Origin: Lichenostomus cassidix
Lineage: Eukaryota > Chordata > Aves > Passeriformes > Meliphagidae
DNA length: 64,000 bases
Direction of reading: 5' to 3'
Assembly (NCBI GenBank): GCA_008360975.2
Contig: CM039182.1
Location: 25,020,324 to 25,084,323 of the forward strand
Each line of letters starts with the position of its first letter. Positions within the stretch are counted from its first letter, which is position 1. Below the pieces are notes generated by a model. The model was given only the letters and a program-made list of their open reading frames with translations. It was not told the origin of the DNA and did not search any database. The position numbers were made by a program, and so were the translations under genes. Shown here in pieces: positions 36,296 to 49,580 of the stretch.

Positions 36296-39200
36296 CACTT
36301 TAATGTTAATTGCATTATTTTTTTCTCATTTTTTTTTATCCTAATGGATGTTGAAGACTGAAAAAAAAAGGTGAAATTAAATTGACATTTTTAAAATATA
36401 AAGTTGCTAATTTGGGTGTTTCTTGTTTTGTAATCTTGGGTCCTATAGGGAAAAACATCTTTCTGTTTGTCTATCATGCTCTTCTTTAATGGAAAATATG
36501 CAATTAGCATTTATTTTCTGGTGACAATTCAGTAGACAAGGGAATGGTACTAGAGTGGGTTTGTCTCCATGGGAAGAAATGAGCAGTGTTAGAAAAACAT
36601 ACTGCTGGTGAAATTGGAAGTTGGTTTTCCTCTTGGGCTTTATTGGGAAATGGGCTTTAAAATAGAAAATGTAGCTCGTTATTAAATTAACCTTGAATCA
36701 CTATCTTACGCAGAAAATTCTGTGTGTTTTTCAAAGCTAGATTCAGATTATTGCTAGTATCTAAAATTTTTAAAAACCTTTCATGAGTGGGTTGTGCTGT
36801 AGTTTAAATTCAAAGGATTTTTAAAAACTTGGTATCCCATATTATCCAATATTTTGCATAGACCAAAATATGTAAATGCCTAGATCACAGAAATTATCCT
36901 GTTGATAATACTGTATGACAGACATTAGTAATTTATTTCTAATAGGTTAAATCTTCAGTAAGGCAATGTGTGCCTGTTGTAACACATACTATTGGGACTA
37001 AAAAAAAAAAGAGGTTTTATCTGTTAAGAAAAAACACATCCCTTTCTGTGCAAAAGACAGCTTTCATTTCATCTTCCAAACCTAGTTTTACATTATTAGT
37101 TTTTTCTATTTCTGGACCTTTCCCTGTCTGTTACCCACAGCATGTTCAAGACAACATAATTTCTTTGCTCTTGGGGAATAACAGCTTTGACAAGTAAGCA
37201 CATTTCCATCTGTCTCGATTTGTATCAACATGCTCTTTGCCAAAGCTGTGCTCCTGGATCCTAACAGAGTGGGGATCAATTTGGGGAGCAGCCTCTTTCT
37301 TTCTCCTTTCTTCCCAGTTCTTTGATGGGATTGTAGGCTGCAGGTTGCTCATTTATATTAAAAGTTCAATTGCAAGATTCCTATGTGAGGAAGACGTGGT
37401 TGCTTTTCTGCATCTTCCTCTGGCACCCCCAGCCTTTGTTGTGTGTGCAGTAGGAACATCCTGTAGCCTCAAGTACCCGAAGCAAACAGAGTTGAAGGGC
37501 AGAGATGACATTAGACTGCATGGCTGTTCACAGGTCCTGATTTTTGGTGCTTCAGGGGTGTGGTTGAAAAGAGCGGCAGCTCCCTCCTGGCCTGCTCCAT
37601 ACCTGGCATGCCCCAGGGTCAAAGTGGGAAGCAAATGACATGTGCATACAGGAAGCTTGAAGATTGTCTCTGATACTGCCATTCACACATTCCTAAAGCT
37701 TTTCTCTTTTTACGGTTTGAAGTCTGCAAAGATCTAATCCAACTCTGGAGTTCAGGGCATAAGGATTTATTCTGCACTTCTATCAGATGTACAGTAATCA
37801 AATCTATTTGGTTTTCATACCAGAAGTAATGTTTGGGTGTTGATAACAGAGTTTGTTTCCAGTCCTTGATTGGTAGTACACCTGTGCCTGCTTTCCAGTC
37901 AATATCCAAGTTGCTTCAATTTTGTTTCAAATACTGCAAATTAAAGCATGGTTACTTTTATCAATATGTTTAATGAAACTTTTTAGTTCAATGAAACTAG
38001 TTAAAATACTTGTTTTCCATGTCTGCTCATGTGTGCATCTAAACTTTTAGAAGCTAAATAGTAACGAAAAATTGCTATTTGGTGTGAAAAACCCTAAACT
38101 TATAATGAGACCTAAAGGGACTTGGAGCTGAGGGTAAACATCTTTACATCAACAGTCTATGTTCTAGTAAATCCAACATTTTTTTTTCTTTCATTTCCAA
38201 CAGTAGTTTGTGTTTTGTACAATATTTGTACTCTTGTTTAAAACCACTTTCCTAAAAGCCAATATTCCATTACGGGAATGAAGCATCTTTCAAGATTGTT
38301 GGGTTTCAGACAGCCAGTGCCAATAGTAAGGCATGCCTTGGTCAGAGCAGGGCTTATGTGAGTTGTGGGGCTCCACAGAGGCTTTGTGATGCCAACACTG
38401 CCATGCATTAGTGAAATTCTTGTCATTTACATATGTGGTAAATGACAGTTAAGTTGAGGAAAACAATGGGCCTCTCATCTTGGCCACAGAAAGATAGAGT
38501 GACACAAGTGCTGTTTCTTTAATTTCTGGGGTTTTTTAAGGTATAGGATACTTCTGTTGGTAACTTTATACTGGGTTTGAAGAACAATGAACAGACTAAA
38601 GCATCCATCAAAAATACTTCAAAACTTCAAGCAGTGTGCTGTTTCAAATGGCAAAAGAGTTGCCTAGAAAAAAAAGATGCTACTCACCTTATAATGAAAA
38701 ATAGCTCTCATCACTTTAGAAAAGAGTACAAAGTTTGGAGTTGTGTTCTCTGTGTTGGATGGATTGCTGTAACACAACTCAGCACTGAAAAGCTCCTACC
38801 GCCCTTAAAAGACTTCTCTCCATCCAGCTTATCCATTAAGAAAGATCCATTATGTTTTGTTGATCTTAAATCCATTTGGCTCTCCTAGAGCGCAGAGAGA
38901 GTGATACAATTCACTGGCTGACTTGGCTGAGTCTTGTCTGTGGTAACACTTTATGTGATTGCCTGGCAGGAGTTGGAAGGAGCTAAAGTTTTAAGTAGCT
39001 GGAAAAGGCACAAGAAAAGTCTTATCAACAAGTAAAGAATTTTCAGAAATCTCTCTCATTAAAAACTACCAATTTAGATATGCAAAGTTAGACGTCTTAA
39101 AAAGAACAAATAAAATGTCATTCTTTTAGTGTTTTATTATACCTGTGATGTGGGTTTATGCTTTTTTAAACTCTCTGTCCAGCAAAACTATTAGGACATA

Positions 39201-41305
39201 TTTCTTCCTTAAAAATAAATTAATAATGTAACAGCTTGAAGGTAGGATTTATGAAGAAGTTTTATTCCTTAGCTATTTGGACTTTAATCTTTTTGAATTA
39301 TTAGCGGACATTCTATTTCTTCTTGGATATGTATTTATGAGATGCTGGCTATTCACTGATGAGTCACTGGCCAAATTTTCATTGGCTTCTATGTAAAAAT
39401 GTTGGACAATTAGTGAAAGAAACATGTCTTTCCCTGCCTGTTATAATCTATTTTAATTTCTACTTTCTATTACTAAACTAATAGCAGAGGGAAGGCTGAA
39501 TCTCTCAGCAGACTGACCTACCCAAGTGGGACCATGGGGGATCTATGTACCGTTAATGTAGGGTGGAAACTGAATCACTGTAAAAACCAGCTCACATTCA
39601 AGGGCAGAAGAAATATCTATGTGCTATCCTGCTTAACTGTTGATTTTCAGTCCTCTTGGAAAGAGTTTCAAGGTAAATCCTTCCTGCTGGAGGGTATAGC
39701 TGCAGCAGCACAGGTGTTGCAGGGCTTGTTTGGTAAACAGAACTGCCTGATTCACCTCCTACTACTTGCTGTCTTGGTGCTGGACCAGGTTTGGTGTTCC
39801 TGCCTCACAATGAGGAATGGTGTCTAGAGAGATCTTCCCCATTGAGACACATCAGACAGTTGACAAACTGGTGCAAATTAAATGGCATTAGAAATGGTAA
39901 CATTTGCACTGGTAAATAATCTGTTCTTTTTCAGGGAGGTTATGCATCTGCTGCAAAACTGCTGGCATTGGTCAGAATATTTTCAGCAGTTTCAGTGGCT
40001 ACAGCTCTGCTCTGGAAGCAGCCTTGACAATGCTGCCTCCTTCCAGCTTCTCCAGTGGTCTATCTACCAGTTAGAGTACATGTAGGTCACAGAATCAAAC
40101 TTTATTTGGATGCGACCATTACGTAAGTATATGACAAAATATTCTCTGTTCACTGAGGTTGAGAGCTATAAGACAGTGCCTAAAGTCAGTGCATAAGAAC
40201 TGAATGATTTTGCTACTTGTGTGTTATGAGTAAATGTCAAGTGTTTCAACAAGCTCATTTACAGGATATATGGTCCTGCAAAACTGATACATGTGTGTGG
40301 AGTTCAGTGTTTAATCTGCTCTCTAACAATTTCAAAGCTTGTACTTGAGAGTATAAGCGAGGAAGAATCCTTTGTTTGATGAAATGACCTTTAGTTACTG
40401 AATATTTGTCAACTTGTTATAAATGCTGAGGAACAGCAGTGTGTATTACCACTGTAAAGCCCTTAATAAGTAGTTTGTTGAAACACCACCATTTGCAGCA
40501 CCACTTCCAGCACTGATAAGCCTTCTGGTTTATGCCAGTTACATTCCTTGAGGATTGAAGTGAATTTTGTTTTAAGCAAGTGAACATATTTACCATTTTT
40601 CCCCCCAAAGTTTTCTATTTCTGGTTTTGACTGGAGAATACACAAGTACAGAATCTGAAACACTGACGTGTTTATTCTGAAAGATTAACAGCAAAACCAA
40701 TAAAACATGCAGAGAAATGTAAGCTGGCAATACTTTGCTGTGGTTGTATCAAAGGCAGGATTTCACTTAGCTTTACTGTGGTGGAATAATGTACAGAATC
40801 TGTAGCACAGAAAGTCTGCCAGAGCAGGCTACTTGAGTACATATTAAAAATACCATGCTGTTTTCAGTGAAGTCACCTCTGATTAAAATCCAGTTAAAAG
40901 AACATTTCAAAGCTGAAGAAAATCTCCAGTTAATCACATACTCAGTTAAAACTGATTTGAGAACTCCATTCTGTTTAATTTATAATGTGAGCGCATGCTC
41001 CTGGGTGGTGGGAAAATGGACCTGTCCTAAGTATCAGCCCCAGATGATATTGCACAGTGCTCCCAGAATGTGCAGTTACAGCAAAAGGGAAAACTCATAT
41101 GTGGCTTTTCTTTACAAATGAAATGGAACTCTTACACTTTGTTTTTTCCTCTGAGTTAGATTATACCACTCCTTTCCAGTTTACCTATTCCAAATTAATA
41201 TTGTTAATTGAAAGATCAGCTTGGAAAAGAAATTAAGTACATTTTTATGTACATTGAGGTACAAAATAGATGCATCTGTATTTCAGCTTTTGTTATCCTT
41301 CTAGT
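36296..41305. other. Intergenic DNA downstream of SDHAF3
   Basis: No exon or transposon family was recognised. The open frames (up to 133 codons near 37.2-37.6 kb) overlap frames of similar length on the other strand and show no domain, so they look like chance. A long-range regulatory role is possible because the neighbouring genes in other vertebrates (DLX5/DLX6, TAC1) are developmental or neuronal, but nothing here shows it. Confidence 0.55.
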
Positions 41306-41650
41306 CACAGAATCATTGGAATAACTTCTAATAGCCTTGGAAGTGACTCACAAGGATCATCAAAGTCCAATTTCTGGCCCCACACAGGGCAGCCCCAAAA
41401 ATTACACCCTGTGCCCAAGAGTGTTGTCCAAATGCCTCTTTAATTCTGTCAGGCTGGTGCTGGGACTACTTCCCTGGGGAGCCTGATCCAGTGCCCAGCC
41501 ACCCTCTGGATAGAGAGCCTTTTCCTAATATCCAACCTAAATCTCCCTTGGGACAGTTTCATGCTAATCCCTTAGGTTCTCTGTCTGCTCACCAGAGAGA
41601 CTGGCCAGCAGAGCACCATTTGGTTGCTGATTTCATATGGGGGAACTTAG
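41306..41650 (-). mobile_element. CR1 LINE 3' end, minus strand
   Basis: Read on + it starts CACAGAATCATTGGAATAAC, the inverted tail. It continues with CAAAGTCCAATTTCTGGCCC, CACACAGGGCAGCCCC, CCAAATGCCTCTTTAATTC, CTTCCCTGGGGAGCCTGATC and TTTTCCTAATATCCAACC, all typical of inverted CR1. It fades after about 41650 near a CACCAGAGAGA block. It is old and 5'-truncated. Confidence 0.92.
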
Positions 41651-44429
41651 CTCAGACTGTGAGAGTGGGGGAATCAACGCCTCCTCCACAAATTACTTGG
41701 ATGCCTTAATGATGTGAAACATGTTTTGCTGTGGTGTGGACAGGAGCATGGCACACAAACTGCACAGCAGCAGCCCCTGCCTCCTGCTCACTGCCAGCCC
41801 CTGCCCAGGAGACTGACAGCCAGGGAAGAAAAGATATAGGAAGAACTGGCTTTACTAAGAAATAAATCTTCCAAGAATCTCTTGTTACTTTAAGGTAGTT
41901 TCCTCTGGGGAGCCAGTGCCAAGCGCTGATCCATCACACAGAACAGCAAAACCACAGCCAAGGTCTTGGTGCCAGACATTGACTCAGACTGTGGGGTCCT
42001 CAGGCTCAAAATTCCCCAGTTTGTCCTGGAAAATTCAGCTTGTCCACTGCAGAAGACAGCAGTCATGGATGTCTCTCAGCTCCCCTGTGCTCAGGAGTGC
42101 AGCATTGCCTGCATGCATCGTGCACTCTGCATAGCTGTGGTAGGTTCATGGCAGTAACCTGGGACAATTGCTTTGATTTTGGTGCAAATACAGCAATAAA
42201 GCCCCATATTTTCTAGGAAATTAGTACAAAGTTGCCTTCCTGATCCCACAGTGGTGGAATGGTCAGAGGAAGACTGGCACTGCATAGTGTTATAATTTTC
42301 CCTTCTCCATTGCTTTCTTTGCCATAGGCAGTTTGTGTTACAGCAGTGTGCTTTACTGCAGGCAAGTCCCACAGGTAAATACATTGCTTCTTACCTGCCC
42401 TTCCCAAGGCCCTGCATCACACTCCAGAGCTCAGGAAGGCTTTTGGGTCTAATTTGGCCCATGCTACTCACCCCAATAGCCTGCTTTTAAAACTGCAATG
42501 AGCAAGGAAGTTAGAAAATGTTTTAACCTCTTGCCATTCTCCCAGACCTCAGGTGAGACTGTAGGATTGGAATTGTAAAAGTGAGGAAGGGAAACATTTT
42601 TATTGTTGCTATGGCGACTGGTGTTTATGTAGCAATGACTTGTTCTGTTTTCTATCTCCTTGATCTTAGGCCCCCCCAAAAAAAGAAGAAAAAAAAAAAA
42701 AAGAGAGAAAAGGAACATGAAAATATCACGGACAAAACCTCTGGGACATGAGAATATGATTTGAATGACCTCTCAGCAGTATAGCAAAGAAAAACATGAC
42801 AGGAATAGGGATTAAAAAAGTCTTTGTGTGCCGAGACAGTCTCTTTCTGCAGAGAAGGAGCTGGGAGGAAGTTAGAGAAGGAACTGGGGCCACAGTGAAC
42901 ATAAGAGCCACCAGTTGCAGAGTCTTTGGATGATCCAGTGTTCCTTGTCTAGAGCTGCTCCAGCCCTGCGGTTCATGCACTCTGGTCACAGTCCTGCTCA
43001 GAGAACAGCACAACACTTTTAACAATAAGACCTACCCACATTTCATCTGTAATATGCATCTTTTGACAACAGGGATATGGAATCTGGGACTTTACCTCCT
43101 CCTAAATGGCTGTGGATGAGATCTTCCCTTGCTAGTCCCTTACCTGAAGGAAAATCTGCTGTAGGAATTCTATGGCAGTGTAGTAAGGAACAAATATGTA
43201 CCTGTTCCTCATGAGCACATGACAAGCAAGGTTATGAGGACAGTACATCAAGTCTGTACCAGGCTCTGTTGCAGATCAAAGCATGAAGTGTGTCTGATCA
43301 CATTGCTGCAGTAAATAGTTTATTTCCAGTGTTTGAAAGCAGCTCTGAAGCTTCAAAAAATGACATATCCTCAGCATAATAGGTTGCTCTTTAAAAACCT
43401 CCAACATATCTGTACCAAAAAGTGAGGCTCTGCCGGACTAAAGGTATTTTGATGTCACAGGATTTAAGCCCTGGAGTGGAGACACAAGGCATCCCTAACA
43501 TAGTGGTCAGACAGGTTTCAGAGCATTGTGGAGAAATACCCCTTTTGTTTTATGAACATTGGAATCCTATGCTGAAGGAACAAAGAAGGTGGCCATATGG
43601 CCCCATCCCTGATCACTCAGATTCATCAGCAGTCTCTCCTGGTTGTCATGACTCGGGACATAACTGAATCCATGTGCTTTTCTACAGTGATGCATGTGTC
43701 AGTCCAGAAACAGCAGCCCAACAAGTGGACATGCTGCAGGACAAATAAATCAGATGGAATCTGCTTCTCCATTTTCTCTTCTTTTTCACTGTTCACATTG
43801 GCTCTGCAAAGCTGCAGATGGCCCTCAGAGCAAGAAGTGCTTCTCCTGGCTATTCCTAAACATGGCCTCTAATTAAGAGCAGCCAGGCAGAGGGTGTATG
43901 GATGTCTGTGCTGACTGACAGTTATCTGAAGACTGGATAATGGCTTTCAGTGTAAAAATCCTCCAGAAATGAGATGACAGGGGACATGTTTCAGGAATTT
44001 ACTAGTTTGATTGCTAATGTTGAACTGTTGTAGGAATTTCATGGGATATCACAACAGAAGCTCACCAAAAGCTACACAGTGAGACAAAAGAAGCAAGGAA
44101 TATCAACCTGGAATGCCAAGGGGGTATTTGGAGCTAGAGGCAATCCTGTAAAATCTATTTAGATGTTTTTGACATCCTACAATATGTATAGTTATTTTGA
44201 AACTAATTTTCAGCAAGTTTACAGGCCAAAATATGATTCTGCTCATCTCAAAAACTCAAAAAAATTAAAAGTCCATGTAAAAATCAGCCTCAAAGGGAGA
44301 GTAAAGCAGCTCCTGAGGAAACAGCTAGAGAACTGGAAAGGGGGTCTGGGAGATCATTTAAACTCAAGAGTGTCTTCAAATGCTTACGTGCAAGTTAAGA
44401 AACTGATGCTAGCTTGAAGTCATTCCTTG
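41651..44429. other. Intergenic DNA, 41.7-44.4 kb
   Basis: Moderately GC-richer DNA with short overlapping open frames on both strands and no recognised gene. It contains a C7 run joined to a 41-base almost pure A/G tract (42671-42718). CR1 sequence may begin somewhat before 44430. Confidence 0.5.
42671..42718. repeat. C7 plus homopurine tract
   Basis: CCCCCCC at 42671-42677 is followed directly by about 41 bases of only A and G. Such tracts can form triplex DNA and are prone to slippage. Confidence 0.85.
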
Positions 44430-44493
44430 CCTGGTTGGACTGGATAATTTTAGAGGTCTTTTCCAACCTTAATGATTCTATGATTCTATTCTA
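44430..44493 (+). mobile_element. CR1 LINE 3' terminal stub
   Basis: GCCTGGTTGGACTGGATAAT, TTTAGAGGTCTTTTCCAACC and TTAATGATTCTATGATTCTA are the last bases of a + strand CR1, with the octamer tail. The 5' limit is unclear and may reach back to about 44300. Confidence 0.9.
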
Positions 44494-47400
44494 TATTTGT
44501 GTGTAATTAATCTCTTTATTACCATAAGAACTACTTGATGAGTTAAAAATTGGAACTATTTCTTTTCAAGTTCAGGAAGAAATACAAAAACTGATGGCAA
44601 GGGTCCTTAACACCACTATAAAAAGTTCCTATAAGTAACTAAGAGTTGAGAAATTTGAAAGTGCCTGGGCTATACTCCACAAAACAACCAAAATGGCTTA
44701 GAAAATTAATAATGTTAGGCATTGCTTCTGAACATAATATGTGTGGTGAGATACCTGTAAAGTTCTTTGCATCACATAAACCTTATGTATGATTTATAAT
44801 CACTGCTGGGTCTCCTCATTACCACATAGCCCCTTCTGTTAAACTGATCACTATGTAATTAGTGATGGTATAGTCATTTGTAAGAGCAAAATGTCATTCC
44901 CTGCACAAAAGTAGCTGAGGAGAGCAATAAACATGAAATATCAATTCATGTGAGATTCAAGTGCTGTTTTCCAATAGCAGCAATCCTTAACAGCCTGTTG
45001 CTGTAGCATGGTTATTTCAGTTATGCAAGGCATGATACACAGCCATGATTAAGCTAAACCACTCTGTCTTTCATTTGGCTGCCCTCTAAATCAGGTAACA
45101 CTGGGTGTCACATCCTCTGGGCTCCAAAGGAGTACTTGTGCTGGTGGGAGCCAGGGAGTGTCCTCCTGTGGAAAGATGGAATCCAGTTCCAGGGCCATTC
45201 CCCGGAGTTCCCACTGCCAGCTCCTCCCCAGGCAGTGTGACCAGCTTCAGGGGGCTCAGGGCAGCCACCTCCATCCTCTGCATGGTGAGGAAAGGCACTC
45301 CTGACACAGCACAGCAAACCTCTGAGGGAATCCTGACGTTATGCTGCCCATTGCTCTCAGGAGGCTGTTTTGGACTGCAAAGGATTCACTGCTTCCCTGT
45401 GTAATAACACATCAGCAAAGCATCTCGGGACGGTGGTGGTGTGCCCTCAGTGAACCTTTACTTTCCCCTTTGGGAGAAAACAGAATGGAAGAAACCCAAA
45501 ATTGCATCAAACCAAATCTGGTCCCAACTCTGTTTGTTCTAACTGTAGTTTTTCCAGTCTCAAGGTGGCATTTCTTTACCAGAACTTGCTTTTCAGCTGA
45601 GAAAATGGAAAGCCTGACTTGGAAAAAAGACTTCTTATCTCTTCCCCTTTGCAGGTAAGAAAATCTGCTTGAGGTTTGCAAACATGGTTAAGATTACTGA
45701 AATCGAGGCTGTTTTACTGAAATATGGGAAGTTTCAGGAAGCTCAGGACTCACTGCAGTGGCCACTGCAATAAAGGTCTCCTCTGTGCAAATGAGCAGGG
45801 GCTTCTGTCGTCACTCCAAGGGATCTGTGTGGATTTTCTGTATTATTTTTAACATACCACAGAGGGATTAGGAAGGAACCTTTGTACCATCTGTCCTGGA
45901 CTGGAAGTGAGCCTTTCTGGAAATTACTCATATGCTTTGGTATGGACAGGCTGCTTAGATGTTGTGTTTTTCAGCCTCAGGGCACTGCATAGCACCTTAA
46001 AATGCTGCATCTCTAAATAAAAATAGAGGTTTTCAATAAACATTGGCAATAAGCCCCAAAATAGGCTGCTTGTTTTATTTTGTTAAGAAATAAGTCTCAC
46101 TTCCTATGCCAAATGCCAAATATACAGCAACATCTGCTGCATAAAGACCACATCTGCCCAGCAGGGGGAGGGGGGGCAGGCACAGGGGTCACCATGGTGA
46201 GGGGTGGGGAAAAACAGATGTAAGAGGTTGTGGAGGGTGTGGAGAAGCACTTGGTGCAGCTGCTCTCTGAGCTTTGTGCTGCATGTACCACTGCCCTGCC
46301 CCGTACCATCCCTGGTTAGCCTCATTCAGCACGGAGGAGAAGGCTTCCCAAGCCTCAGCAATGTGGCTTGTTGCAAGAATCAGTCTCTGCCATGAATATG
46401 AAGAGCTTTTTCTACTCTTTCTGACATTCTGCCCAGATCTATGCCATGAAAATTCAGAGCTGTCATGGAGCCTCAGCATGCTGGTGGACACCTTGTCCAA
46501 GCAAGGTTTTTAGTGTATTTTCTTCACCTTGCCAACAGATGGGACAAACAGCTCCTCCTAGACTTTGGACCACAGGCCTTCCAAGGCCTTTGGTATGCAC
46601 CATGCTTCCGAGGTGCCTGGGGGCAGTGCAGGAAACAATTTATAGTACTTGGCATATTCCTATGAAATATTTATAGAGGTGCTGTATTCCAGTGATTTTT
46701 ATTGCTGGCTCATGCAATTCCGATGATAAAAATGCCCTTTCTAATCCACAGAAAATAAACCCATCAGCACTGTAGAAATAAGATTTGCAACTGGCAGCGT
46801 CATCGACTCACTGGAATCCAACAAGGGCAAGCAGCATTCCTCCAGTAAGGCCCAGATACAGGGGAGAAGGTGGCAAGGCTCCCCTGTGCCATGGAGCCAG
46901 GCTCGTGCTGCTTGTGTTAGTGAAGGAGATGTGTCAGCATCTTGGCCTGGGAGCCAGCCTGGGTTTCCAGTCAGAGCAGCACAGGGTGTGGCTGAGGAGC
47001 AGCATCGCTCATTGCTCACCTTCACGCAGCTGGTGTAGAAAATACCCAAAGCTGCAGCAAATTCACAGTCTCAGGTCCTCTGCTGGAAGACAGAAATTGC
47101 AATAATCCATAATGTCTGTGTATAGCAAGAACAGCATTTCATTTGGTTAAGGGGAACCTTCCCATTCCCTGAGCACATGCATAAGTGCTGGTGCAGAAAA
47201 AAACCCACCATGAATGAGTTTTCATCAGATGCAGAAGTGAGTTATGAAATTGTGTTCAATACAGTGGTGATTTTCTCTTTTTACTGCAGGACAGACTCCA
47301 AGGGATGTAAGACAGAAAAACTTGAAATTAAAGTCTTCCTTTTCCATGGAGATGTTTAGTTCTTCCTTTGTTCTGCCTTATTTTCCTTCTTGAAAGTTTT

Positions 47401-49212
47401 CTCACCAGAGCCTGGCCCTGGCAGCCCCCTCCCACAAAAAAAGGAGGTGGTGGCAGGTCAGTCTCCTTCTTGCTGCTCAGCCCTGCCATGCCCTGCTCCC
47501 AGGACACAGCTCTGGGCAGACCTGACTTTGAAGGAGATACTGGAATAAGAGAAACGGGAGCCAAGAGTGGCAAACACTAGTTTCATTTGTCTTTTATTTT
47601 CTGCTTTTTTCACAGTTTTTTATTTCAGGGTAAAAGTGGAGTAAGGGATTAGATAAAGAACTGAATGAAGAGGGCTTGGATCAGTGGTTATGAAGGAAAA
47701 AAGGGCTGGAAAAACAAAACACATGCTTTGTCACAGGACTTCTCTTCTGTACTAACTTCAAGGGCAGCAGGCTGCTAGATCCATCAGAGACCACAATTCT
47801 CCAGGCCCCTGGGTTAGCAGGGAGCAAAGCTGTCTTTTTGCAGGAAAGGCACCTCCTGTATTGCCCTTCTTTGGGGTCTAAGCTCAGCCTTGGTGAAACT
47901 CTCAATAGCTGAACTTGTTTTCTGCATCTCAGACTTGCAGACTGGGAAACATCAACCATTTCCTCCTCTTCAGGCTCATCTGAGTTTTCTCAGCTGTTAG
48001 CAGGATGAACTCCTAATTGACATTTCTGGTAAGAAGGCTGTTTAGAAACAAACATGCAATAATTTCAGGATCATCCTTATTTTAATGTAGCCTTATACAA
48101 ATTTGTCTTCAAATCCTGTGGATGGCTAATTCTTCATTACACATGATGATTCATCATTAAAATAATAATCACCTTACTGGCTGCATAGTGTTTAATCTTT
48201 CAGCAAATAAAGGAGTGATTGAAACTTGCTCTTATCACATCAGAACAAGTTTGTTCAGAAGAAAAAAAATAATTATGTTATTTTTGTACAAATTGGTGTA
48301 ATGAGCTGTCTCTGAGCTATTATCTCTGAGCATTAACTGGCTCTATTATGCAGGATAATACTCAGAATAATTATTACTTATCTGCGTGTACATACATTGA
48401 ATAATAAAATAATTAGACCTTTTAAAACAGAGGATAGAAAAGATTCCATTTACTATAATTCTGACTTTCTGATTATAAGGTTGGAATAAAAAAAGTGATA
48501 TTTCATCAGTGTGTCAAGCCACTAAATGCTTGATTTGTAGAAATCAGTGCAGGCTTTGCGTAAGGTATGTATTTGTCAGTCTAGACTGAGCGGAGATTTA
48601 CATAAGGATGTGAAGGATCTGGGCTGTTGAAATTCAGAGCTGGATTAAGCCTGCTGAGCACACCAAGCTCTCTGTAAGAGCAGTGCTCCTGCTGCATGCA
48701 ACTGTGCTTTGGTGCAGGGGCTTGCAGTGCCTGTCCTGGGGCAGCCTGCACATCTGGTGGGCAGGAGGCACTGGGCTCCTGCAGCTGTGGAGGCTCCTCT
48801 CTTCTCTGGGAGAAGGCTGCTCCTTTCCCTCCAAGCTGGCCAAATTCCTCATGCAGGGGAGTCAGCACAGTCTCCCTGGCAGCTCAGGCTGATGTCTCGT
48901 GCAGAGCTGACCCAGCCTCTGCATCTCAGAAAAATTGTCTGGGCTCTTGGACAGTGTGAGTGTTCTGGATTCTCCTGCAATAATGCACTTCTGTGAAGGT
49001 TACCTAGGGAGCCATCATGTGCTTAGACTTTGGACTCTGCCAGAGTCTCCCCTCTGTCTGATGAGGCAGCTTCTGCTTCACATGAGGGTTGGGAAGACAA
49101 AAGTGATAATAATGTTAAAAAAAGGTGATGTCTCACTGTACAAAAAGGTAAAATGCTCCAGCCCTGGTATTTTTTTGGACATACCTGAAAGACATACATC
49201 TTTCAGAAATGG
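44494..49212. other. Intergenic DNA, 44.5-49.2 kb
   Basis: No gene recognised. Patches around 45.1-45.7, 46.1-47.1 and 48.6-49.0 kb are GC-richer and carry overlapping frames of 70-106 codons on both strands, a pattern expected by chance in such DNA. A strong donor-like CAG|GTAAGA lies at 45650-45658, but no acceptor or protein family goes with it. A G-rich motif is at 46164-46209, and a TAAT-rich block at 48040-48500. Confidence 0.5.
46164..46209 (+). other. G-quadruplex motif
   Basis: G runs of 5, 7, 4, 4 and 4 lie at 46164, 46170, 46185, 46201 and 46206. This is enough for one intramolecular quadruplex, although the loop before 46201 is long. Confidence 0.55.
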
Positions 49213-49260
49213 AATCATAGAATCATAGAATCATAGAATCATAGAATCATAGAATCATTG
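49213..49260. repeat. CR1 octamer tail, six copies
   Basis: Six 8-bp units, five identical and one with a single change. Most CR1 copies end in two to four units, so this tail is somewhat expanded. Confidence 0.92.
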
Positions 49261-49580
49261 AATAGTTTAGGTTGGAAAAGACCTTTAAGACTATGTCTAT
49301 AAGTGCCACATCTGCACATCCTTTAAATGCCCCCAGGGATGGAGACTCTACCACTTCCCTGGTCAGGCTGTTCCAGTGATTAACACTCTTCATGAAGAAA
49401 TTTTTCATAATATCCAATCTAAACCTCCCCTGGTGCAACCTGAGGCCATCTCCTCTCACCCTGTTGCTTGTTGCTTGAGAGAGCAGATTGACCTCCACCT
49501 CACTACAACCTCCTTTCAAGTAGTTATAGGGAGCTACAAGGTGTCCCCAAGGACATCCCTGCTCTCCACAGGAGAGGGGT
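49213..49580 (-). mobile_element. CR1 LINE 3' end with octamer array, minus strand
   Basis: It starts on + with five exact AATCATAG octamers and a sixth with one change (49213-49260), the inverted form of the CR1 tail repeat. Then come GTTTAGGTTGGAAAAGACC, CAGGCTGTTCCAGTGATTAA, AATTTTTCATAATATCCAAT, CTAAACCTCCCCTGGTGCAA, CTCACCCTGTTGCTTGTTGC and GGTGTCCCCAAGGACATCCC. A broken minus-strand frame of 116 codons (49247-49597) lies in it and derives from CR1. It is the youngest-looking CR1 of the window, judged by the clean tail. Confidence 0.94.

Noticed and set aside
37237..37682. 133-codon and 109-codon frames on opposite strands.
   Set aside because: Same pattern of mirrored chance frames, with no homology recognised.
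45341..45658. 105-codon frame ending at a strong donor-like CAG|GTAAGA.
   Set aside because: No acceptor, partner exon or protein family could be tied to it; a single donor match is common by chance.
49213..49260. CRISPR-like array.
   Set aside because: The 8-bp units have no spacers and are the tail repeat of a CR1 LINE.
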